Source of the DNA: Sesamum alatum
Lineage: Eukaryota > Streptophyta > Magnoliopsida > Lamiales > Pedaliaceae
Assembly: GCA_034509735.1 (NCBI GenBank)
Contig: JACGWO010000010.1
Coordinates: forward strand, 5,146,001-5,210,000
Reading direction: 5' to 3'
Length of the DNA stretch: 64,000 nt
Positions 33,130 to 43,988 of this stretch are shown piece by piece (the stretch's first letter is position 1; the number at the start of each line of letters is the position of its first letter). The position numbers were made by a program, and so were the translations under genes. A model generated the notes under the pieces. That model searched no databases. It was not told the DNA's origin and saw only the letters and a list, made by a program, of their open reading frames with translations.

Positions 33130-36100
33130 ATGACGGTATGTTCTAAATTATAATGTAAATATAGTATTATATGAATATATTATGTTCTAAAGTAAAATTC
33201 CCCTAATATAGTATGTTGTGAATATTCAATTGCTGTGAATATAGTATGTTGTTAGTGGTATGTTGTTTATAGTATGCTATTGTTGTGAATATTCTATTGC
33301 TGTGAGTATCCTATTGTTAGTGGTATGCTGTTGATGTAGTATACTATTGATGTGGTCCCTGTTTATAGTATACTATTGATGTGGTCCTTGTTGGTGTTAG
33401 TGGAATATATGGATGTGGATGGATGTTATTCTGTTTAATAATATGGTGTTAGTGGAATATATGGATGTGGTCCCTGTTGGTGGATTTTACAAATGTGGTC
33501 CCTGTTTTTGAATTTCTGAATGTACTGCATACTTTTTTTTCTTTTTTGTTTCCTCCATGTGCAGAGTACTGAATTGCATGATGTGCACTTTTGGTATGGT
33601 GGTAGGTTTTTGGATGCCAATAAATCTAAATATGTAGGTGGCATAAGAAAGATATTTGAAGGAATAGATATTGATTTCCTAGGACTCTATGAACTAGGTA
33701 ATATGTATGACAAAGTTGGTGGGAAAAAAGGCATATTGAACTTTTACTATAAAGTTCCTGGCTTTCCCTTAGAAAGAGGCCTAAGACTCATTAATAATGA
33801 ATGTCCTGACATCTGCATAATTGATATGGAGAATAAATATAGGGGGATAGACTTGCCTATTGAAATATACGTAGAAGAACTTGATTGTGAGCCCATTCAG
33901 GCATTAGATAAAGATGGTAATATAGTTGGACCTCAGAATGAGGATGAAATTAGGTATTTGTTAGAGGGGGTGAACTTTGATGATGATCTAGAGCAGGGTT
34001 TTGAGTTTGAGGGTGTTGAGGAAAGGATGAATTGTGAGGGGATGGGCCAGGGTAAGGAAGGGATAGGTTCTGTGTGTGAGGGTGTTGGGGAAAGGATGAA
34101 TTGTGAGGGGCAGGGGGAACAGGGGGGCATTGGTGAGTGTCAGCAAAATCATATGGAGGGTAGTGTAGGAAATGAGGCTGAAAATGAAGCACCAACTGAA
34201 AATGAAACACTAAATGAAAATGAAGCACAAGTACATGAATATGTTCAGTCTGAACATTTTCAAACTACTCAATCACATGAAAATGTTCGGACTGAAAAAG
34301 ATCAGTCTGAACATGTTCAGTCTGACACTGTGAGGCCTGATAAAGGCAAAAGAAAAGTTTGTTATGCAGAAAATGAGTCATCATCAGAATTTGATGATTC
34401 TTCTGATGAGTACTATCTGCAGCCTAATCAGGCTAGTGGTGATAGTGATAGTGAAACTCCAAGTCTTGTTTTAGAAGACATTGAAGTTTCCAGTGATGAT
34501 GATATCTTCTTGAACAAGAATCCAAGCAAAAAAGATTTAATTCACAAATTGAGGAGAGTAATGAAGAAGAAAATGAAAAAACCAGAATGTTAGACTGAAT
34601 TTCATGAAGAAAATGACAATTGGTTTAGTGATGATGGTGAAAGTGATGAACTTGACAGTTTGCCTAATTCTGAAAATGAAGATTCACAACCAAAATATGA
34701 TTTTTTTAAAGAATCAACAAACATAAAGACATGTGAATTGGTTGTTGGAATGAAATTTCATAATGCAAAACATTTCAGAGAGGTTATGAGAGATTGGTGC
34801 ATTAGGAAAGGGTTTGATATTGAATACATAAAAAATGAGAAAACAAGGGTGACTGTAAAATGCAAATTTGAGGGTTGTAATTGGAGGATTCATGCCTCTC
34901 ATATAATGAATGATGAATTCCAAATCAAATCCATACAAGGGGCTCACACTTGTGCTAGAACATATGATAACAAGCTTGCAAAAGCTTCATATCTAGCCAA
35001 AAGGATGGAATCTGCAATCAGAGACCATCCAAACATTCCAATTCAACAATTAAAAAGATCCATTTTAAGAAAATGCAAGGTTGAAGTGAGTAAACAGAAA
35101 GTTCAAAGGGCTAGAAGAGAGGCACTTGAAAAAATTAGAGGGAAAGATTCTATTCAATATGAAAAATTGTGGGATTACTGTGAGACTGTGAGAAAATTCA
35201 ATCCTGGCAACAAACTGATCATTAAGAAAGTTGATGGTTCAGAACCACCCATCTTTGATAAAATGTATGCAAGTCTTTTTGCACTTAAAAAAAGTTTTTT
35301 AAGTGGTTGTAGGCCAATCATTGGCTTAAATGGTTGCTTTCTGAAAACTGTTTATGGTGGTCAGTTGTTAGTTGCTGTAGGAAGGGATAGGAATGACAAC
35401 ATATTTCCCATTGCCATGGCTGTGGTTCAGATAGAAAATAGGAAAAATTGGACTTGGTTTCTGGGGGAATTGTTAGATGATATAGGAGGGTTGGGGAATT
35501 CAATGTGGTCTTTCATTTCTGATAGGCAAAAAGGCCTCATTGAGGCCTTAAAAGATCTTGTGCCTAATTCTGAACATAGATTTTGCCTCAGGCATATGTA
35601 TGAGAATTTCAAAATGAAATTCAAATCCCAAGAATTGAAACAATACTTCTGGAAAGCTGCATCAACAGCAAACAAAAGGGATTTTGAAAGGTTCATGAAA
35701 AAAATTGAAGAAATTGACCCAAAAATTAAACCTGAAGTTGAGACAGCATTTGAACCACAGCCATGGCAATGGGAAACATGTTGTCATTGGTGTAGGGCTT
35801 TTTTCCCTTTGCATAGTAAATGTGATATATTGGTGAATAATCTTTGTGAAAGCTTCAATAATTACATACTTGATGCTAGAGACAAGCCAATAATCACAAT
35901 GTTTGAATGGATTAGAACTAAATTGATGACTAGATTGCAACAAAAAAGGGTAGGAATGGAGAAGTTTGAGGGACAAATCTGCCCTAATGTTCTGAAAAAA
36001 ATCAAAAAGCAACAGTTGGGGACTAGGAATTATTTTACAATGTGGTGTGGGATGGATGAATATGAAGTAGAACATTTTTTAGACAAGTATGTGGTGGACC

Positions 36101-37065
36101 TTGCCAAAAATACATGCACTTGTGGCATGTTTCAGTTAAATGGCTACCCTTGTTGCCATGCATGTGCAACAATAGCAACCAAAAGGGTTCCCATTGATGA
36201 GTATGTTGATGTTTGTTACAAAAAATCAACATACTTAAGGGTTTATGGGGAGATGATCCATGTTGTTCCTGGGGCAAAGGACTATATCCAAACATCTTAT
36301 GAACCCCTAAAACCACCAAAAGTTAAAACAAAAAGGGAAAGGCCAAAGAAGCTCAGGAAGAGGGGCCCGATGAGGTGCAAACCACTTCTACAAGAAAGGG
36401 GTTGACACACACTTGCAGGAAGTGCTTGGAGAAGGGGCACAACAAGGGCACTTGCAAGAATCCACCACATCCAAACTCCAAGTATTACAAGGTGAAGTAA
36501 ATTATAACTACATACTAATATTTTTTTCCCCCTACATTGTATGCTGAGTTGTTTATCCTCATTTGCAGGGCAATGAGCATGAGGAAATACCTGTTCAAGG
36601 CTCCCAAATACCCCCAGCAAGCCAAGAGCATGAGTCTGCATTTCAACCTACAAGAACAACCAAGGTAAATTACTATTTAATAATAATTTTTAGTGAACAC
36701 CTAATAATATTATTTATTAATCTCATCGCATTCTTGTACTTCAGAAGCAAAGAAAAACAGGAGGATCATCTGCACAAACACTGCCAAGAAGCACAAGCAC
36801 CCCTGTTACTGTAGTAAGTATTTCTGCAGTGTAGTAAATTATTTTTGTACTGTTTTTTTTTCTAAATTATTTACCTATTTTGTAATGCAGAATCAGCCAA
36901 CAACAACACCATCTGCAACAGCACAATTCACAGGCACACCTACATCTGCACCTGCTGTAAGTTTTACATTGTTAAGCCTTGTTTTACATTTTTCTGCTCT
37001 AATTCTTTTTTTTTTTTTTCTTCCAGCGGAAATTGGATATCAAGGGTCTCGCAATGCTGCTTTGA
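33130..37065 (+). pseudogene. MULE transposase (PB1-like, MuDR DBD, MULE, SWIM), point-inactivated
   Basis: Proposed exons: 33130-33135 (Met-Thr), 33565-36491, 36569-36664, 36745-36813, 36891-36956 and 37027 onward, all in phase 0; the last is uncertain. The protein starts with a PB1-like domain (VHFWYGGRF...KYVGGIRKIF...YKVPGFPLERGLR), then an acidic repeat-rich linker. In the same frame follow the MuDR DNA-binding domain (34740-34920), the MULE catalytic domain (about 35290-35620) and a SWIM finger, CTCGMFQLNGYPCCHAC (36115-36165). Lesions: TAG at 34591-34593 where the frame otherwise continues; Asn (35329-35331) for the first catalytic Asp in the GLDGCF motif; and a one-base deletion near 36370 that shifts a C-terminal CX2CX4HX4C knuckle (36405-36450) out of frame. 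Transposase would cut at the TIRs; this copy should not. Confidence 0.85.
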
Positions 37066-37534
37066 TGGGGGACAAAACTGGAGCAAATTCAAGCAGAAAT
37101 AAAAGGCCTACAATTCCTCAAGTTCTCGAAAAAATTATAGAGGGGTCAAAGAAAAGGCCATGGAGGCCATAAAAGTAGGGTGTAATGTTGTTTACAGCAT
37201 TTTTTGGCATTGAATATGTTGGTATTTTTGTAAGTTGTACATGTTGTACATTGGGGGTTGAATTTTTTTGGCTATGACTGTACATTTTGGTTGATTGCTT
37301 AGAACCACTGTTAGAATTTTGCCTAATTATTGCCTTGTGTACAACTTCAGAATTTTGGCAGTGTTTTGCCTAGCAATGTGCTCAATGAAATCATATTTTT
37401 ACTGTTTTTAATGTTTTGTTATCATAATACTGTCATTTCCAATTTTCGCACATTTCAATTAGCAAAACATTACACATTTTCACCATTTTAATCTTATTTA
37501 TTCATAAACTGTCAATTGCCAAAGCACTTGAATT

Positions 37535-37996
37535 TTACTTCATTAATAGAATAAAAACCACAAAAAACAGTACAGTACTAACTCCTATCCAAAAATTAAC
37601 ATTGCTAACCAATTTTTCGTTGCCTTGAACAGTTACATTTGATCTTCCACAATTTGACGCTTTCGATACCACTTCATCTATATCAAATCCATCTTGTTCA
37701 TCTTCGTACGTTGAAAATTCATCCTTCACTGCTCCACTGTGTGTTCCAAAATCAAAGTTCACCGGAATCCCACTTGGTGCCCATGTTGCTCTTTCGGGTT
37801 GTACCCAACGAAAATAATTACAAACTTAAAATCTGCAACAATAATGCAACTTACCTCTAGAAGGTTTTGTTAAAGATTCCACAACCCTAATTTCTGCCTT
37901 TGAATTACATCCACAAAATGGTGAAGATGAAAATCTCAAATCGAGCACTTCCTTGCATGCTCGATTTTTTTTTCCTCGACTTGTTTGTGTTGACAT
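37535..37996 (-). pseudogene. Second MULE gene: GRF zinc finger plus membrane segment, one stop
   Basis: A single frame of 154 codons from ATG at 37996 to TAA at 37535, interrupted once by TAA at 37826-37828 (codon 57). It reads a GRF zinc finger: FCGCNSKAEIRVVES, KPSRGKLHYCC, then after the stop VCNYFRWVQPE. An acidic middle (DEFSTYEDEQDGFDIDE) follows, and the C-terminus is a membrane-spanning segment, NFWIGVSTVLFFVVFILL. Short GRF finger proteins with a C-terminal hydrophobic segment are common in plants but uncharacterised. The gene is driven from the right end of the transposon and converges on the transposase gene, with 3' ends about 0.4 kb apart. A splice donor-like gtaag at codon 48 was considered, but the intron would be only about 22 bp, so readthrough in one exon is preferred. 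Confidence 0.7.
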
Positions 37997-38318
37997 GGCT
38001 ATTTTTGAAAAAAAAAATTATAATTTTTCTAATTTTTTTTGGAGCTTGGATGTGTAAGAAAGAGAAGAAAAAGTGGCATTAGGGTTTGGGTTCTTCAGCT
38101 GGCTTAAAAAGAAGGGGAGAAGGGCAAAAATATCCAAAAAATCGACTTTTCCCAAGCCTAGGTGCAGTCAAAGCGCGTGGGCAACAAAAATTCGCCAGAG
38201 AAGATTTTTTGATCTTTGTTCTCTAACATAGGGGGTGTAATTGAGACTTTATTTTTCACAGGGGTTTTTTGATAATTCCCAATATCACAGGGGTCCCTAT
38301 ATTTTTCCCTATTAATAT

Positions 38319-38943
38319 ATGATAGCCTTTTTTTTTTTTGATTTGGCTTAATATTTAATAGTTTAATGCATGCATGTATCAGTGAAGTAAATTAATTTAT
38401 GAAGTCGACCCACAGTACGTGCCAGCCACTTTCCTCAACCCTCACTAACTTCGTGCACCTTAGTGTGTGTTTTATTTATAGACGAGAAGCTTTCTTAAGA
38501 TAAAGTCGTGAAATTTATATGAAGTCGGAACAGACAATACTTCTTAGTAATAGGGCATCAATCGAATCGTAAGTCATATTTATTTGATGTCGTCTGTGAG
38601 GACGAGGCCATATAACGTGTTTTGAAGCTCTCGTTCTGGAAGGTTGATGATGTAGGCAAACGTCCTACATCAGCTGCAGACCATGAGCTTTATCGGCTTG
38701 TAAGTTCCAATGATTCTTCTCTCTAGCTACCCGTCTTTTTGGGACAAAATTGTGTCGTCATACAAGGACAGAGCGTTCAATATCTCGCGTAACAGGGCTC
38801 TTATCGTGTCGCCCGACCACCGATATAATAAAAAATAATAACAATTATAATAAACTGACATAAAATAAGACAAATACCCATAAATGGTGCGGGACGACTC
38901 GGATCCATGATCCATATCTAGATTCAAATTTGTAATTTATTTT
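38319..38943. other. Intergenic DNA, no gene seen
   Basis: A moderately GC-rich patch (38570-38830) has no recognisable domain in any frame; the 66-codon minus frame at 38727-38927 is not credible. Confidence 0.4.
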
Positions 38944-39367
38944 AGGGTAAATTACATCTACCTCCCCTAAGGTTTGACATAATTACAAATATCTCCTCGT
39001 TGTTTGAGAAATTACAAATACTCCCTACGGTTTGTAACCGTCTAACAAATAACCCATTCCCATCCATTTTTATGGGTGAACTGACCAAAATGCCCTTGTG
39101 CATTGAATTATTTTTTACTTACTTTTAAAAAAAAATTGGACTACAATGTGCAGGGAGAGGTTTCTTAAGTCTTTTACACAGAGTAGCAATAAAGCAATTT
39201 GCCTCGGCTGATTTTTCTACAATTTTAATAAAAATTTTAAGGGCAAAATGGTCAATTTCAGGCTTTTGGTTGAAAATTACAAAATCAGTGGATATTTGTA
39301 ATTTTTCAAATAACGAGGGGTATTTGTAATTATACCAAAACTCAGGAAAAATGATTCTAATTTACCC
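38944..39367. mobile_element. hAT-like MITE, long GGGTAAATTACA subfamily
   Basis: Ends agggtaaattacatctacc and ttctaatttaccc, flanked by tttatttt (38936-38943) and tttagttt (39368-39375), a 7-of-8 direct repeat. Internal words (ggtttgacataattacaaat, ttttgaaaattacaaa-like, catttttatgggtgaactg) are shared with 40905-41098, 41366-41795 and 53345-53760. Noncoding. Confidence 0.75.
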
Positions 39368-39375
39368 TTTAGTTT

Positions 39376-40904
39376 ATTGAAATTATTTCAAATAGTGGAT
39401 GAATTGATAAGATTGTTTGTGAAAAATCAAGTTCAGCAAGCAAAGACAGATTTTTCTTTGTAATATATTTTTGGATTAATGCAACTGTTGTTGTCATTAT
39501 ATGCTTTTGAGTGATTTGCTGAACTTCGATTTAATTATAATGAAGTCAAAATAAGCTTATTTAATTGTGGGAATTAAGAAATGGAAGTGAGTCTATATAG
39601 AAGGACAATAATCCATAATAAATCACCGACTTCGTTTTATTCTGTTAGCAAAGAATTTTACATCTAAAAAAGTTGAATATATTCGAAAGGAAAATTTTAA
39701 AAAATAGTTATCTTATGTAAAAATAAATATGCTTGAACATATTCTTTGTCGATATGCATTTTTTAAATCAAATATAATTATTCTTGGCACCCTATATTTT
39801 AAAAAGAGGCAAAAAGTCCAAGTGATTTCAAATACGTACCTTGCACGAAACCCCCACTTTCATTTTTTTTTTGAAAAGGAATCCCCTTCTGTTAGAAACT
39901 TACGAATGTGTCTTTCATGCGTGGCGAGGGCAAAATGACATGATTTTTTGTGGCTTTTCATCCTATTTAGGATTAAAATGGACAAGAATACCCTTCTTTG
40001 CCTTTATAAGTCACCAGCTGATGGGCGTCGAAATCACTAAAAATAATTCCTACGACTACTTTTGTGAAAGTGGTGAGTAGGGTCGATTCCATAGAGATTG
40101 GTGACAAGTTGACTTCTTCAATAGACTGAAATAAACGAAAAGGAAGGGGGGTTGTTTTGATTCAGTTATAAAGAATAAAAAACGAGATTTAAAGAACGAG
40201 ATAAAATGAATGAGAAAAGCTTTCTGGTTGAAGTTTACTATATGCTTGATTCCATTATTGATCATTGATGCATGAATAACAATCGTTTTAAGCAGACAAA
40301 CTGGTTACAGCCATTGATACAACCTAACGACCTTACCTTTCTTTACATTGTCGTTACCAAGGAACGTCCATTAGCTGATTCACTAATTAATGAACAACCT
40401 TGGGAACGTCCACAAGATTTAATCCACTAACAACATTAAGAAATAGAAAGGCCCAATTCTAACCAATAAATTTCTACGATGGTTTATTTAAGTTAGATCA
40501 TACATCCCTCATAACATAACTTACTACTATGACATAATAAATTATGCTATGTTGCCATTAGGTATGAACTAAAAATAATTACACAAATTTGCAAAGTTCA
40601 ATTAGCTAAGCAAATATTCTCGATAATAAACAATCGGTCTTATCATTCATACATCAGATTATTTGAATTAAAAGCACAAAAAATAGCATGAATATTAATT
40701 AAACGAAAGTAGAGAACATGAGTTAGATCTCACAATATTTAAGAATCAAGCATCTATCGTAATTTCAACCGAAAAATAGTAAAATTAGCCTAACATACTA
40801 ACGGAAGAACACATAGAATAAAGAGAGAACTTCACAAAATGAAACACAGAGAATAAGAGATGATTTAGAAAACGTAATAAACCTCTCTACGAGCGTTTTT
40901 GTCC
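39376..40904. other. Intergenic DNA with a probable decayed repeat
   Basis: Around 40068-40115 the words ggtgagtagggtcgattcc and atagagattggtgacaag look like a dispersed plant repeat with a conserved core, but I cannot assign it. No coding frame is supported. Confidence 0.35.
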
Positions 40905-41098
40905 AAAAATATTTAGAAAATCTTTAAAAAAAATTCAATTTGCATAAAGACATTTTGGTCATTTTACCCATAAAAATGGATGGAAATGAGTTATTTTTTA
41001 AACGTTTATAAATCTTAAAAGAGTATTTATAATTCTTAAAACAATAAAAGAATATCATAATTATATCAAATTTTAGGAAAAATCATTGTAATTCGCCC
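40905..41098. mobile_element. Right half of a hAT-like MITE, long subfamily
   Basis: Matches the right half of 41366-41795 (cattttggtcattttaccca, ataaaaatggatggaaatg, ...) and ends ttgtaattcgccc. The left half is absent. Confidence 0.6.
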
Positions 41099-41365
41099 TA
41101 AATAATATAAATATAGAAGAATAGGATAGCTAAATCAATTATAGGCATACAAACGTGCGATCCACACCGCTTACTAGGTTCTAGAAATGGACGTGCCAGG
41201 AAAATATTATTTAAAACGACAATCCGTATAGCAATAAAATTGGGGGGAAGAAAAATAATTTAGAATAGAGACAAAATTGAATCTTAGGTGAGTATTATTA
41301 TTATTTTTAAAAAGGTAAGTATTATTATTTAGAATTGAGTATGTCTTCGTGATGTTATTGTATTT

Positions 41366-41795
41366 AGGGTAAATTACATCTACCTCTTTGGAGGTTTGGC
41401 ATAATTACAAATACCTCTTCGTTGTTTGAAAAATTACAAATATCCCCCTGAAGTTTGAATTTTTAACCAAAAGCCTAAAATTGACCATTTTGCCCTTGAA
41501 ATTTTTTTTATTAAAATATTAAAAAAATCGATCAAGACAAATTGCATTATTGCTCCTCTGTGTAAAAAACTTAAGAAACCTCTCCCTACACATTGTAGTC
41601 CAAATTTTTTTTAAAAATTAAATAAAAATAATTCAATGCATAAGGGCATTTTGGTCAGTTCACACATAAAAATTGATAAAAATGGGTTATTTGTTAGACG
41701 GTTACAAACCTCAGGGGGGTATTTATAATTTTTCAAACAATGAGAGGGTATTTATAATTATGCCAAACCTCAGGGGAGATAGATGTAATTTACCC
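41366..41795. mobile_element. hAT-like MITE, long subfamily, perfect 8-bp duplication
   Basis: Ends agggtaaattacatctacct and gatgtaatttaccc. The direct repeat ttgtattt occurs at 41358-41365 and 41796-41803 with no mismatch. About 430 bp, terminal inverted repeats extending inward through ggtttggcataattac. Noncoding. Confidence 0.82.
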
Positions 41796-41803
41796 TTGTA
41801 TTT

Positions 41804-42640
41804 AATATATACCCAATATGCGCATAAGATTTTTTTTCTATAAATAAAATAACAATAATTTTTTTTTATATGTAGCATATATATATATATATTTCTATAC
41901 TAAAATTTTTAATCTGTCATAAAATCCATTTAGGATTTTCTTTTGTTCACGTAACATGCACACATAAATAAGTTTGGTACGTATATCGCGAGAGTGGGGA
42001 GATTATAGAAAAAGTTTCCCTACCAATGATCGCGAGAGTGGGGAGATTGAGGTCTCATAATTAAGATGTCGTGAGTTTAGGTCATACAAAAGTAAGCGTT
42101 TAGTCTACTCTTTGGAGGAGTGTCCGACACATTTTGAATACGTTTAAGATTTTTTTTATAATATAGAAAAAGAAGAGTTTTGGACTAAATAAAAAAAGAA
42201 ATTAATTTACTTCTCTCAAACTAGAAGTTTTGGGATGAAATTACTAAAAAATTGACAGATGATTATGATAATTTAACTAATTTGGATAATTAGATATTTT
42301 TCATTACGTATTTTTTAAAATGAACTGATTATGTATATTTTTGAAGTCATGTATATTAGTTAAATAATTAGAAATAAGACATGTTTATTTTATGTTTTAT
42401 CTTGATATTTTTTATATTGCATAAATTTCATAGAACTATTGAGAATATATAAAAAAAATATTTTATATGCCGTGTCAATACCGTGTCGTGTACTAAATTT
42501 TTAAAATTTTTCATATCATCGTATTTATGTTGTATCGTGTTCGTATCACTGTATCCGTGTCCATGCATCATAGACGATATCATTGGTTAAAAAGAACTAA
42601 TATAATTAAAGCATAATACTTTAAGTTGTACTTCCTAATT
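41804..42640. other. AT-rich DNA upstream of the TBL gene
   Basis: Contains a 20-bp direct repeat (atcgcgagagtggggagatt) at 41985-42004 and 42029-42048 and, near 42475-42580, cgtgtcgtgt-like words shared with 19.9-20.1 kb. No gene. Confidence 0.45.
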
Positions 42641-42799
42641 TCACAACAATGCACATCTATGATGCGGTCTGCCACTGCCATCGCAATTCTCCTCGCTCAT
42701 CACAGCCGTTAGATATCTGGCACTGTATCTTACAGTGGACGCTTCCACACCTAATCATGAACTCCGAATACGAACTTGGGCCGACCCGTCGGGCAACCG

Positions 42800-43988
42800 G
42801 ACCCAAATTTTCTACTGACCCATGTGCATGTATATACGCGCATTTGGATCTATTAACTCTCCGTGAGACCCCAGGAAGAATTCTCGAGGATTTTGAGTTT
42901 GACAGATCTACCAGCATTGGGAAACCCCAGGTTAATATATTTGTTTTGAGTATATGTTATATGTTCGTACTTATACTTTTGTAAGTATTCACGATTACCG
43001 GCTGCTGCATTCCTAGACGTTTCATGCTTGATGTTGTTTTCTCCTTTTTGGTATTCGAAGGTTTGCAGCTCGTGATGGGGTTTTGTTATTTGTTCTGGGG
43101 TTTCTGTTTTTATATGAATTTCAACCATTATTGCTTACAATGTGTTTGGGTTTTTGATTATGTGAAGAGACAATTCCCAGTAGTGATTCTGGTTTAAGTC
43201 ACTCACATTGTCTTATGGGTATTTTTCCTATTAGTGATGAATTGATAATGTTGTTTGTGGAGGAGAAGAAATGTAGATGATAAGTTGCTGTAGTAGCTAC
43301 TAACATCTCAAATAAGAAGATGGGATTTTCTTACTATTGCAAGAATTCTATGCGACTTTTATGTTTAAAGGAAAGAGAAGAAAGAGGTTGGTTTGGTTTG
43401 ATCAGAACTTCATTTGACGGTGTTGATGCCTTGATTTTGACATTACAAATGAGTTTACATCTACTGATGCTTGGTATCTTTTCTATTCAGGTTGACGTAT
43501 GGATTCTTGAGTTTTTATTGATTGGAGTACTTTTGATGTTTGTTATATATAAGATTTTGCAAATGCAAAACCAGGAGTTATTCTGATTTTTATATAAGGG
43601 ATGTTTGTTTAAAACACTTGCAACAATCAGATGGGATTGCAGAGTTGGAGGACTTTCTAAGTGCGGATTGAATCACAAAGTTCTAAGATTGTTGCTTCAT
43701 TATTATCAGTCCTCTGAAATTTGTAGTTCTTGCTACTGGTAGCATGTCTGATAATCGCACAAGCCCCTGAAATCTTCCTGCATCCTGAAGTCTTTTGCTT
43801 GAAATCATATTGATCCATTTTGTGCTTTTTCACTATTCAGCTTCCGAGATATAAGAGACACCAACATTGCATGAACATTCTTGTGAGCAGCTGTTGATGC
43901 TTCACATGCTGAAGTTCCTGGCAGAAAGCTGCGGATAAGGCTTGGCTCTGACTCTGAGTCTCAGGTCCTCAAGAGTTTACATAAAGAG
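42800..43988 (+). promoter_or_regulatory. Core promoter and spliced leader of the TBL gene
   Basis: A TATA-like gtatatacgcg at 42829-42839 is followed by a leader ending at an aaccccag|gttaat donor (42930/42931). A cactattcag acceptor at 43840 starts a second leader exon, 43841-43988, that carries the start codon at its end. Inferred from splice signals and composition; no transcript evidence. Confidence 0.45.

Larger units (their letters stand above)
32333..38310 (+). mobile_element. Two-gene Mutator-like transposon (MULE), about 6 kb
   Basis: The ends are inverted repeats of about 100 bp. The left reads agggttaaattcattttgtc, then ccccctgtgttattgg, ccctgtgataatt and caccccttgtgttct; the right arm read inward gives agggaaaaatataggga, cccctgtgatattggg, cccctgtgaaaaat and caccccctatgttag. 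An identical attaatat lies immediately outside each end (32325-32332 and 38311-38318). MULEs usually duplicate about 9 bp, and this AT-rich site gives 8. Inside are a transposase gene on the plus strand starting near the left end and a GRF zinc-finger gene on the minus strand starting near the right end, meeting tail to tail. Both have point lesions, so the copy is not autonomous now. Confidence 0.88.

Noticed and set aside
33435..33644. Minus-strand frame at the start of the transposase gene
   Set aside because: Shadow of the PB1-like exon.
37639..37860. Plus-strand frame opposite the GRF gene
   Set aside because: Shadow of the minus-strand GRF zinc-finger frame, which has a recognisable finger and a membrane segment.
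43320..43586. 88-codon hydrophobic frame upstream of TBL
   Set aside because: Lies in the inferred leader intron; Leu/Ile-rich, no homology, and no reason to prefer it over the TBL start.
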